Shown here piece by piece: positions 1 through 6,869 of a stretch of DNA of 19,892 nucleotides. Positions within the stretch are counted from its first letter, which is position 1. Each line of letters starts with the position of its first letter. Origin of the DNA: an uncultured Oscillospiraceae bacterium. GTDB lineage: Bacteria > Bacillota > Clostridia > Oscillospirales > Acutalibacteraceae. The translations under genes were made by a program, and so were the position numbers. The DNA lies in the NCBI GenBank assembly GCA_900552285.1, contig URYV01000011.1, forward strand, positions 1-19,892, given 5' to 3'. Below the pieces are notes generated by a model, which saw only the letters and a program-made list of their open reading frames with translations, did no database searches and was not told the DNA's origin.

Positions 1-1
1 C

Positions 2-103
2 CTGCGGCATGCCGTATCCGCGCATGGCGCCCGCGGCGGGGCGGTTGGTGAACACCGTCCACGCGTCGCACTCCATGTTGTCACAGGGATAGTGCTGGGA
101 GAA
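2..103 (-). CDS. Fragment of xanthine dehydrogenase-type molybdopterin-binding subunit
   Basis: The reverse strand reads openly through the first hundred bases and gives a peptide containing CDNMECDAWTVFTNRPAAG followed by AMRGYGMPQ. The pattern YTNxPxAGAMRGYGxPQ is characteristic of the large molybdenum-cofactor subunit of the xanthine dehydrogenase/aldehyde oxidase family, which hydroxylates purines and related heterocycles in the cytoplasm. Only about 34 residues are present; the piece runs off the window at base 1 and stops making family sense near base 101-110, where a NuoE-like gene begins on the other strand. It is more GC-rich than what follows. The family call is good for so short a piece, but whether the fragment truly sits here or is an assembly join cannot be decided from the sequence. 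Confidence 0.6.
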
Positions 104-110
104 GGCGGCC

Positions 111-341
111 TGCCGCGTCAACGGAGCAGACCGTATTGAAACCGCTCTTTCGGAGGAGCTCGGCATTTCCGACGGCGAAACCACCGACGACGGCCTTTTT
201 TCCATCAAAAACGTGGCATGTCTCGGGTGCTGTTCCCTTTCCCCCGTCATGATGATAAACGACGAAACCTACGGAAGTCTCACCCCCGAAAAGGCCGTGG
301 GAATTATCAGAGAGCTTAAGGAAAGGGGCGGTGACAAATGA
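111..341 (+). CDS. NuoE-like 24 kDa [2Fe-2S] subunit, C-terminal part only
   Basis: The frame encodes the C-terminal half of a thioredoxin-fold [2Fe-2S] protein of the NuoE/HydC/HndA family. It includes GADRIETALSEELGI, then DDGLFSIKNVACLGCCSLSP and VMMINDETYGSLTPEKA. CLGCC supplies the second pair of cluster cysteines; the CRVNGAD at its left edge probably carries one cysteine of the first pair. In these complexes the subunit passes electrons to or from the NuoF-type flavoprotein. About 76 codons remain of a usual 150-170; the N-terminal half is missing because the frame is joined near base 105-111 to unrelated sequence and hits an in-frame TAG at 90-92. Its TGA (339-341) overlaps the ATG of the next gene (338-340), so the pair is translationally coupled. 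Confidence 0.85.
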   Translation, partial: CRVNGADRIETALSEELGISDGETTDDGLFSIKNVACLGCCSLSPVMMINDETYGSLTPEKAVGIIRELKERGGDK

Positions 342-2077
342 GAATAGCCGTTGGACAGGGAAGCTGCGGTATTGCGGCCGGAGCCGGAGCAGTTTACTCG
401 CGGCTTAAAGAACTCCTCGGAAACGATGTTTATACCACCGGATGTATCGGAATGTGCTTTGTCGAGCCCATTGTGGACATTTATGACGGAAAAGACCTTA
501 AAAAAAGACTTGTGAAGGTCAAAAAGGAGGACGCCGACAAAATCGCGAATGCGGTGAAATCCGGCGATCTCGACAGCCTTTCCGACCTTGAAATCTCCGC
601 CGACGACGCGGCATTTCTCGAGGGTCAGACACGCATTGCCCTTCGCAACTGCGGTATCATCGACCCCACCGACATCAACGAATATATTGCCGCAGGCGGC
701 TATGAGGCGCTTAAGAAGGCTGTTTGCGATCTGACTCCCGAACAGGTCATCGAAATTATAAAGGTTTCGGGTCTTGCGGGCCGCGGCGGCGCGGGATTCC
801 CCACATGGTTTAAATGGAACGCCGCAAGACAGTCGGTTTCCGACAAGAAATATCTCATATGCAACGCCGACGAGGGCGACCCCGGCGCATTTATGGACCG
901 CGCAGTTATAGAAAGCGACCCCCACAATCTTATCGAGGGTATGCTCATCGGCGCCTATGCCATCGGAGCCGACGAATGTGTGGTTTATGTCCGCGCCGAA
1001 TATCCTCTTGCCATAGTACGTCTCGAAAACGCCATTAAACAGGCGGTCGAAAAAGGCTTCCTCGGAAAGAATATTTTCGGAAGCGGCTTTAACTGCACGA
1101 TACGCATTAAAGCGGGTGCAGGCGCCTTTGTGTGCGGCGAGGAAACCGCTCTTATCGAATCCCTCGAGGGAAAACGCGGTATGCCGAGACTTAAGCCTCC
1201 CTTCCCCGCACAGTGCGGATATAACAATCTCCCCTCCAACATCAACAACGTCGAAACCTTTGCAAACGTCCCCTGGATCATTGCAAACGGCGGCGAAAAA
1301 TTTGCCGCTTTGGGCACCGAAACGAGCAAAGGAACCAAGGTTTTCGCGCTGACAGGTAAAATCAAGCGCGGCGGTCTTGTGGAAATTCCCATGGGAAAGA
1401 CCCTTCGCGACGTCATTTTCGGTATCGGCGGAGGAATCAGGGACGGCAAGGAATTCAAGGCCGTTCAGATGGGCGGACCCTCGGGAGGATGTATCCCCAA
1501 GGATCTGCTCGACACGGTCATAGACTATAAGGCCCTTTCGGCCACGGGAGCAATTATGGGCTCGGGCGGAATGGTCGTCATGGACCAAAGCACCTGCATG
1601 GTCGGCATGGCCAAATTCTTCCTTGACTTTACCGCGAAAGAATCCTGCGGAAAATGCGTCCATTGCCGACTCGGCACGAGAAGAATGCTCGACGTGCTGA
1701 CAAGGATAGTAAACGGAGACGGCAAAGAGGGCGACATAGAGCTGCTTGAAGAGCTTTGCTATGCCGTCAAGGACGGTGCCCTTTGCGGTCTCGGTCAAAC
1801 GGCTCCAAACCCCGTGCTCACCACGATAAGATACTTCAGAAACGAGTATGAAGCTCACATAAACGACAAAAAATGTCCCGCAAAGGAATGTGCCGAGCTT
1901 ATCGCCTATTCAATCGACAAGGACAAGTGCAAAGGCTGCTCCCTTTGCGCCAAGAAGTGTCCCGTCGGCGCCATTTCGGGGCAGCTTAAGAGTCCCTATG
2001 AAATCGATCCCGAGCTTTGCATAAAGTGCGGAAACTGCCTGACAAGCTGCCGTTTCGGCGCCGTCATGGCCGACTAA
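338..2077 (+). CDS. NuoF/HydB-like NADH-binding flavoprotein subunit with 2x[4Fe-4S] tail
   Basis: This is the 579-residue FMN- and NAD(P)H-binding subunit of a soluble multi-subunit oxidoreductase (NuoF/HydB/HndC family), which moves electrons between pyridine nucleotide and iron-sulphur carriers. Residues 1-90 are a thioredoxin-like ferredoxin domain with three visible cysteines (C10, C36, C40). The 51-kDa core has GRGGAGFPTWFKW (148-160), CNADEGDPGAFMDR (175-188) and GAGAFVCGEETAL (260-272), the FMN/NADH signature. Cysteines 437, 440, 443 and 483 match the N3-type [4Fe-4S] site. The tail is a bacterial ferredoxin with two CxxCxxCxxxC motifs (531-541 and 561-571). Length and order fit HydB-type subunits rather than respiratory NuoF, which lacks the ferredoxin tail. 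The start overlaps the NuoE-like stop by ATGA. No H-cluster hydrogenase subunit is visible, so a hydrogenase cannot be claimed. Confidence 0.92.
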   Translation: MRIAVGQGSCGIAAGAGAVYSRLKELLGNDVYTTGCIGMCFVEPIVDIYDGKDLKKRLVKVKKEDADKIANAVKSGDLDSLSDLEISADDAAFLEGQTRIALRNCGIIDPTDINEYIAAGGYEALKKAVCDLTPEQVIEIIKVSGLAGRGGAGFPTWFKWNAARQSVSDKKYLICNADEGDPGAFMDRAVIESDPHNLIEGMLIGAYAIGADECVVYVRAEYPLAIVRLENAIKQAVEKGFLGKNIFGSGFNCTIRIKAGAGAFVCGEETALIESLEGKRGMPRLKPPFPAQCGYNNLPSNINNVETFANVPWIIANGGEKFAALGTETSKGTKVFALTGKIKRGGLVEIPMGKTLRDVIFGIGGGIRDGKEFKAVQMGGPSGGCIPKDLLDTVIDYKALSATGAIMGSGGMVVMDQSTCMVGMAKFFLDFTAKESCGKCVHCRLGTRRMLDVLTRIVNGDGKEGDIELLEELCYAVKDGALCGLGQTAPNPVLTTIRYFRNEYEAHINDKKCPAKECAELIAYSIDKDKCKGCSLCAKKCPVGAISGQLKSPYEIDPELCIKCGNCLTSCRFGAVMAD

Positions 2078-2092
2078 CACGGAGGTGAGAAA

Positions 2093-4126
2093 ATGGAAAA
2101 AATAAATATCACAATCGACGGAAAGGCTCTCACCGCCGAAAAAGGACAAACAATACTTGAGGCTGCAATCGCCGCGGGAATTGAAATCCCCACCCTTTGC
2201 CACAACAAAACCGTCAAGGTTTACGGTGCCTGCGGACTGTGCGTTGTGGAGGCCGACGGAATTCCCAAGCTTCTCCGTTCATGTTCGGCAAAGGTAAGCG
2301 ACGGAATGGTCATTCACACCCATTCAAAGCGCGTCGACCAATCGAGAAAAATCGCTCTCGAGCTCATCATGAGCGACCACGAAGGTGACTGCGTGGGTCC
2401 CTGCTCGCTCAACTGCCCCGCCCACACAAATTGTCAGGAATATGTCAAACAAATAGCTCTCGGAAACGACAAAAAGGCCGTCGAGGTCATAAAGGAGAAA
2501 ATTCCTCTTCCCCGCTCGATAGGACGGGTATGTCCCCACCCCTGCGAAACCGCCTGCCGCCGCAAAAACGTCGAGCAGCCCATTTCGATTTGCTCGCTCA
2601 AGGCCTTTGCCGCCGACGCAGACAAAAAATCCGCCGACCGCTTTGTGCCGGAAGTTTCGGACAAAACCGGAAAGACGGTGGGAATTATCGGAGGAGGCCC
2701 CGCGGGACTTACCGCCGCATATTTCCTCGCTCTTAAGGGTCACACGGTCACCGTGCTCGACCAAATGCCCAAAATGGGCGGTATGCTTCGCTACGGTATT
2801 CCCGAATACCGCCTGCCGAAAGCCGTACTCGACGAAGAAATTGCCGATATTGAGGCGCTTGGCGTAACCCTTAAAAATAACTTTAAAATCGGAAAAGACG
2901 CAAGCTTTGAAGAAATAAAATCCCGATATGACGCCGTCATCGTCGCCATCGGAGCGTGGCAAAGCATGGGACTGCGCTGTGAAGGAGCCGACCTTTCGGG
3001 AGTTTACGGCGGAATTGATTTTCTCGAGGCTGTGGCTCTCGGCAATCCCCCGAAAATCGGTAAAAGCGTTGCGATTGTCGGCGGAGGAAACACCGCCATG
3101 GACGCCTGCCGCACCGCCGTGCGGCTCGGCGCCGAAAACGTCTACGTCGTCTACCGCAGAACGAGAGCCGAAATGCCGGCCGAGGACATTGAAATCGAGG
3201 AAGCAATCGAGGAAGGCGTGGAGTTCAAATTCCTCACCAATCCCGACGTCATTTTGGGCGAAAACGGACACGTCACCGGCATAAAGCTTCAGGTCATGGA
3301 GCTCGGCGAGCCCGACGAAAGCGGACGCCGCTCCCCCGTTCCCGTCGAGGGCAAATTTGAGGAGCTTTCGGTCGATACCGTTATTTCGGCTCTCGGCCAG
3401 CGCATAAAAGCCGACGGATTTGACGCCGTCGAAAAGAATCAGCGTGGAAACATCATTGCCGACGAAGCCACCTACAAGACAAATGTCGACGGTGTTTTTG
3501 CCGTGGGCGACGCCACCAACAGAGGCGCTCACATCGCAATCTCGGCAATCGGAGAGGCCGGTCGCTGCGCCGATATATGCGACGCATACCTTCACGGAGT
3601 CGACGTTTATTACGAAAAGCCCTTTGTGTCCGAGAGAAAAACCGAGGACATAGACTTTACCGTGTATGAAAACCGCCAAAGAGCAAAAATGCCCACCCGC
3701 CCCGCAGACGAGCGCAAAAAGGATTTCGGTGAGGTCGCTCTCGGGTTCACACCCGAGCAGGCCAGAGCCGAGGCTGCACGCTGCCTTGAATGCGGCTGCC
3801 ACGACTACGGCCACTGCAAGCTGATTAAATATGCAAACGAATATCCCATTCACCCGGAACGTCTGGGCAGCGAAAAGCATCCCTATTTTGTGGAGGAACG
3901 CCTTGAGGCAATCGAACGCAACCAGGGAAAATGTATTCTCTGCGGCCTGTGCGTCAGGGTTTGCGACGAGGTTGCAAAGCAGGGTATTCTCGGTCTTGTG
4001 GGACGCGGATTTACAACGGTCATAAAACCGGAATTCCGAAATCCCGAGACAATAAAGATATGCGCCTCCTGCGGAAAATGCGTTGAGGCCTGTCCCACCG
4101 GCGCACTTAAATTTTTGAATAAATAA
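2093..4126 (+). CDS. [2Fe-2S]/GltD-like flavoprotein/[4Fe-4S] fusion, FAD-dependent oxidoreductase
   Basis: This 677-residue fusion starts with a plant-type [2Fe-2S] domain (C36, C47, C50, C64). A GltD/NfnB/DPYD-like module follows: cysteine-rich iron-sulphur region (C100, C104, C108, C147, C151, C155), FAD-binding GGGPAGLTAAY (200-210), NAD(P)-binding GGGNTAMDA (330-338) and the second FAD contact AVGDATNRGAH (470-480). The C-terminus has a further cysteine group (564-575) and two ferredoxin motifs (614-624 and 657-667). Known relatives are NfnB/GltD-type flavoproteins and the large subunit of Stn/Bfu-type electron-bifurcating transhydrogenases. With the NuoE- and NuoF-like genes it probably forms one cytoplasmic complex linking NADH, NADPH and ferredoxin. 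GGAGGTGAG lies just before the ATG, 15 bp after nuoF. The exact substrates are inference. Confidence 0.85.
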   Translation: MEKINITIDGKALTAEKGQTILEAAIAAGIEIPTLCHNKTVKVYGACGLCVVEADGIPKLLRSCSAKVSDGMVIHTHSKRVDQSRKIALELIMSDHEGDCVGPCSLNCPAHTNCQEYVKQIALGNDKKAVEVIKEKIPLPRSIGRVCPHPCETACRRKNVEQPISICSLKAFAADADKKSADRFVPEVSDKTGKTVGIIGGGPAGLTAAYFLALKGHTVTVLDQMPKMGGMLRYGIPEYRLPKAVLDEEIADIEALGVTLKNNFKIGKDASFEEIKSRYDAVIVAIGAWQSMGLRCEGADLSGVYGGIDFLEAVALGNPPKIGKSVAIVGGGNTAMDACRTAVRLGAENVYVVYRRTRAEMPAEDIEIEEAIEEGVEFKFLTNPDVILGENGHVTGIKLQVMELGEPDESGRRSPVPVEGKFEELSVDTVISALGQRIKADGFDAVEKNQRGNIIADEATYKTNVDGVFAVGDATNRGAHIAISAIGEAGRCADICDAYLHGVDVYYEKPFVSERKTEDIDFTVYENRQRAKMPTRPADERKKDFGEVALGFTPEQARAEAARCLECGCHDYGHCKLIKYANEYPIHPERLGSEKHPYFVEERLEAIERNQGKCILCGLCVRVCDEVAKQGILGLVGRGFTTVIKPEFRNPETIKICASCGKCVEACPTGALKFLNK

Positions 4127-4140
4127 TCAAAAACAAATTC

Positions 4141-4176
4141 AAGGGAAAGGGCAAAAAACGTCCTTTCCCTTATTTT
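4141..4176 (+). terminator. Rho-independent terminator of the oxidoreductase operon
   Basis: AAGGGAAAGG (4141-4150) pairs exactly with CCTTTCCCTT (4162-4171) across an 11-nt loop, followed by the T-rich ATTTTC. It lies 14 bp after the TAA of the GltD-like gene and separates that operon from the next promoter. Confidence 0.85.
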
Positions 4177-4204
4177 CATAAAAACGCTTGTATTTTTATG
4201 AAAA
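4173..4204. promoter_or_regulatory. Perfect 12-bp inverted repeat over the -35 element
   Basis: TTTTCATAAAAA (4173-4184) and TTTTTATGAAAA (4193-4204) are exact reverse complements separated by 8 bp. The right arm begins inside the -35 hexamer at 4188-4193, a position where a dimeric repressor would block RNA polymerase. The arms are AT-rich, so it could also form a weak hairpin trailing the upstream terminator; an operator role is inference from position and symmetry. Confidence 0.5.
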
Positions 4205-4216
4205 ATCAATTATAAT
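4188..4216 (+). promoter_or_regulatory. Sigma-A promoter for the E2-like gene
   Basis: TTGTAT (4188-4193) and a perfect TATAAT (4211-4216) are 17 bp apart, upstream of an AAGGAGG ribosome site (4241-4247) that sits 9 bp before the GTG at 4257. The gene therefore has its own promoter and is independent of the oxidoreductase operon. Confidence 0.75.
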
Positions 4217-4256
4217 GTAACAGTCGAATTTTATGCCGTAAAGGAGGTCTGTAACA

Positions 4257-5219
4257 GTGAACAAAACAATCGACGGTTTTGAGGAAGAACAGGCGGAAGA
4301 AATTTCGGTCCCTTCTCCCGAGGTTTCACTTGCAGAAAAACCGAAACGCAAACGCCGTTTCGGCGACCGATACGACGGTTATCGTGTCAAAAAGCTTGAC
4401 ACGCAGTTTTGGATAGTTCCCAACATCATGAGAACCCGCACAGACAGCCAGGTAATGTTCAACGAGGTTGTGGGAATAGGAGAGCTTGACCGCTACATAC
4501 ACAGAAAGCGCGACGGCGACATTCCCAATCTCCGCATGGTTCATGTTGTCATTGCCGCCGCTTTAAGGCTGTTTGCCGAACGCCCGAGGCTTAACCGTTT
4601 TGTCGCCGGTAAAAAAATCTATGCCCACAACAACATTCGCTTTTCCATGTCAATAAAGCGGTCCATGACCGACGACGGCGAGGAGACCGAAATTATGCCG
4701 GTTTTCGAGCCCACAGACACGCTTTATGACGTCGTGGAAAAGTTCGAAGCCGCTCTTTCGGAAAGCGTTGAGGAGGCCACCAAAGAGAACAACAACACCG
4801 ATAAGGTGGCGGGTGCGCTGAGCCACATTCCCACATGGCTTAAAAGCTTTGTGGTTTTTACCATCCGAAATCTTGATAAAATCGGACTTATGCCGAAAAT
4901 GATCTACCACGCAAGTCCCTTTCACTCCAGCGTTTTTATAACCGATGTGGGAAGTCTCGGAATCGATTCCATTTATCATCATCTTTATGAATTCGGAACA
5001 ACGTCATGTTTTATCGCCATGGGCAAAAAGCAGTTTGTTCCCTTTGTGCGCCCCGACGGCACTCTCGGTCAACGCAAGGTCATAAACTTCCGTTTTGTGC
5101 TTGACGAACGCATATGCGACGGATATTACTATGCCGCGTCAATCAAGAAATTCAGAAGATATTTAAAGCATCCCGAGCTTCTTGAGCGTCCGCCCGAAAA
5201 CCTTCCCGACGAAATATAA
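4257..5219 (+). CDS. Stand-alone E2-type (2-oxoacid dehydrogenase) acyltransferase-fold protein
   Basis: The 320-residue protein resembles the catalytic domain of dihydrolipoyl acyltransferases (chloramphenicol-acetyltransferase fold). The stretch at 228-256, with FITDVGSLGIDSI and later CFIAMGK, matches the E2 pattern FxITNVGSLG...ILGVGK, and residues 94-110 match the E2 helix before the substrate channel. It has no lipoyl domain and no subunit-binding domain; residues 1-35 are an acidic then basic, probably disordered leader. The E2 active-site motif DHRxxDG appears as DERICDG (283-289), so the catalytic histidine is replaced by glutamate. It may not transfer acyl groups from lipoamide by the classical route. 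No E1, E3 or lipoyl-protein gene lies nearby. The GTG start is chosen because AAGGAGG precedes it at the right distance. Function unknown. Confidence 0.75.
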   Translation: MNKTIDGFEEEQAEEISVPSPEVSLAEKPKRKRRFGDRYDGYRVKKLDTQFWIVPNIMRTRTDSQVMFNEVVGIGELDRYIHRKRDGDIPNLRMVHVVIAAALRLFAERPRLNRFVAGKKIYAHNNIRFSMSIKRSMTDDGEETEIMPVFEPTDTLYDVVEKFEAALSESVEEATKENNNTDKVAGALSHIPTWLKSFVVFTIRNLDKIGLMPKMIYHASPFHSSVFITDVGSLGIDSIYHHLYEFGTTSCFIAMGKKQFVPFVRPDGTLGQRKVINFRFVLDERICDGYYYAASIKKFRRYLKHPELLERPPENLPDEI

Positions 5220-5223
5220 ATTT

Positions 5224-5266
5224 AAGACCGACAATCGGATTTGTTTCCGGCTGTCGGTCTTTTTTC
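5224..5266. terminator. Convergent (probably bidirectional) terminator
   Basis: AAGACCGACA (5224-5233) pairs with TGTCGGTCTT (5252-5261), followed by a T run on the plus strand. It ends the E2-like gene and overlaps the stop of the convergent minus-strand gene, whose own U-tract on the other side (AAATTT) is weaker. Confidence 0.85.
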
Positions 5267-6869
5267 AAACTTCTTTTAATGTGATTTCATAAACGGTAAT
5301 TCCGTTTTGCCTTGCAATAACATAAATATGTCCGTCTATGATATTTATGCCCTCAGGCTCGGGAGACCATGTGTTCCATTCGGGCATATCGATTTGGAAT
5401 TTCAGCTCCCCGTTCCAGTCGTATATGCGGATTTCCGAAAAGGTGTCCCCGCCGGCATGGGAGCGAACGAAATAGATATATTCGCTGTCGCAAAAAACGC
5501 CCTGGGAAAGGGACGACGGCTGAGTCACGTCAAACTCCTTTGCAAGGGTCATGTCTCCGTTCCATGTGTGAACCTTCTGCCCCGCCGAAAAGCCCGACGC
5601 ATACATATCAAGCACGGGAGAATATGCCATCGAAAAGAAATCCCGTTCAAGGCTGCCGCTTGATTTTTCGGTCAGCGTATCGGCGTCAATAAGGGAATAA
5701 ACATTCCACCCGGGCTGACAATGAGACACAAGATAGGCATTTTCCTTGGGTACAAAGGTGACGTTGTTGCCGTGCTCGATGTTGAGCTCCTTGCTGTATC
5801 TTATGGGGTTTCCCTCTTTGTCAAACTCGGCGATTATTCCCACCTCGTTGTTTTGGCGCATGGAGCCTTTTGTGAGAGCGCAAACGAATTTTGTTCCGTC
5901 AAAATATCCGCCTTGAATATTGGTATAATTCGCGTTGGGAGTTCTGAAATTCAGCAGCTGCTTATACTCGTCGACGGCATATTTTTTGCCTTGCTCAAGG
6001 GTAAGCGTGCTGCCGAAATATTTTGATTTTTCCGAGATAATCGGTCTGCCTTCCGCCTCAAAGCGGGAAATTTTGCCCACCGAATACTGCAAAATCAAAA
6101 GCGCATCGGTAACCTCGGTGTTTCCGCTTTTGTCCACATCGCAAAGAACTCTCTGTTCACCGTCAAGCTCGGTTTTTCCCACCGCTCCCTGCAGAGCAAC
6201 CAGCGCGTCGGAAACGTTAACCGTGCGGTTTCTGTCGGCATCGCCGTATTCAAATTCCGAAAGCTTACCGTCAACAATGGGCTCATATTCATCGCTGACG
6301 GCAATAAAATTGTCAAAATGCGCCGAAAACTTCACGTCCTCGTCTGCCTCATTTTTCCACAAAATCGCGACCGCTCCGATGTCTCTCCAGCTTACCGACG
6401 GATTTTTGGCCGTCACCTGCGTTTTTCTGAAAGCAAGGCGGGTTTTGCCCTTTGCAAATTTACAGGGAACGGTATATTCAAATCCCTTTTGGTCGGCCGA
6501 ATTTTGATAAAATGCAACCGTGAGGCTTCCGCTTTCAAAATCCTCCGCAAAGAAAATGTCAACGGCAAAGGTTCTGTAGGACGAAAGGTCGGCCTCACCG
6601 ACGTCAAGTTTCATTCCCGCGCCGATACCGTCTGGCTGTCCCACGGCTCTGAAGGGTTCGAGACGGACGCTGTAATTTCCCTGTGATACAAACTCCTTTT
6701 TGGAGCTTTTTGCCGCAATGGAGGCGTTAATTTTTTGAATTTTCGGATTTTCAAAGCTTTCAATCATAAAATTCCCGAAGGAATCGATTCTTTGCTCCTC
6801 GGCAGATGAAGCAGCGGGAAAAGAAAGAATCAAGCAGGCCGAAATTAAAAACGAAAGAATTTTTTTCAT
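5265..6869 (-). CDS. Secreted dockerin protein: jelly-roll-like domain, internal dockerin, propeller-like domain
   Basis: A signal peptide (1-23, MKKILSFLISACLILSFPAA then SSA) marks a 534-residue secreted protein. Residues about 30-192 form a beta-rich domain of the carbohydrate-binding jelly-roll kind (inference from ESF...NFIAV edge strands). A type I dockerin occupies 207-268, with two Ca-binding loops DADRNRTVNVSD (210-221) and DVDKSGNTEVTD (244-255), each followed by ALxxLQ. Residues 285-534 are a domain of repeated beta hairpins suggesting a propeller. The dockerin is internal, which is unusual, and should bind a cohesin elsewhere in the genome. The gene starts immediately after the TAA of its paralogue (6870-6872), with GAGGAAAAATAA as its ribosome site inside that gene's end, so the two are translationally coupled. 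Ligand unknown. Confidence 0.85.
   Translation of the reverse strand: MKKILSFLISACLILSFPAASSAEEQRIDSFGNFMIESFENPKIQKINASIAAKSSKKEFVSQGNYSVRLEPFRAVGQPDGIGAGMKLDVGEADLSSYRTFAVDIFFAEDFESGSLTVAFYQNSADQKGFEYTVPCKFAKGKTRLAFRKTQVTAKNPSVSWRDIGAVAILWKNEADEDVKFSAHFDNFIAVSDEYEPIVDGKLSEFEYGDADRNRTVNVSDALVALQGAVGKTELDGEQRVLCDVDKSGNTEVTDALLILQYSVGKISRFEAEGRPIISEKSKYFGSTLTLEQGKKYAVDEYKQLLNFRTPNANYTNIQGGYFDGTKFVCALTKGSMRQNNEVGIIAEFDKEGNPIRYSKELNIEHGNNVTFVPKENAYLVSHCQPGWNVYSLIDADTLTEKSSGSLERDFFSMAYSPVLDMYASGFSAGQKVHTWNGDMTLAKEFDVTQPSSLSQGVFCDSEYIYFVRSHAGGDTFSEIRIYDWNGELKFQIDMPEWNTWSPEPEGINIIDGHIYVIARQNGITVYEITLKEV

Noticed and set aside
269..1858. Long minus-strand open frame opposite nuoF (and a similar one at 2324-3880)
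   Set aside because: The plus-strand genes carry unmistakable family motifs throughout; the opposite frames encode nothing recognisable.
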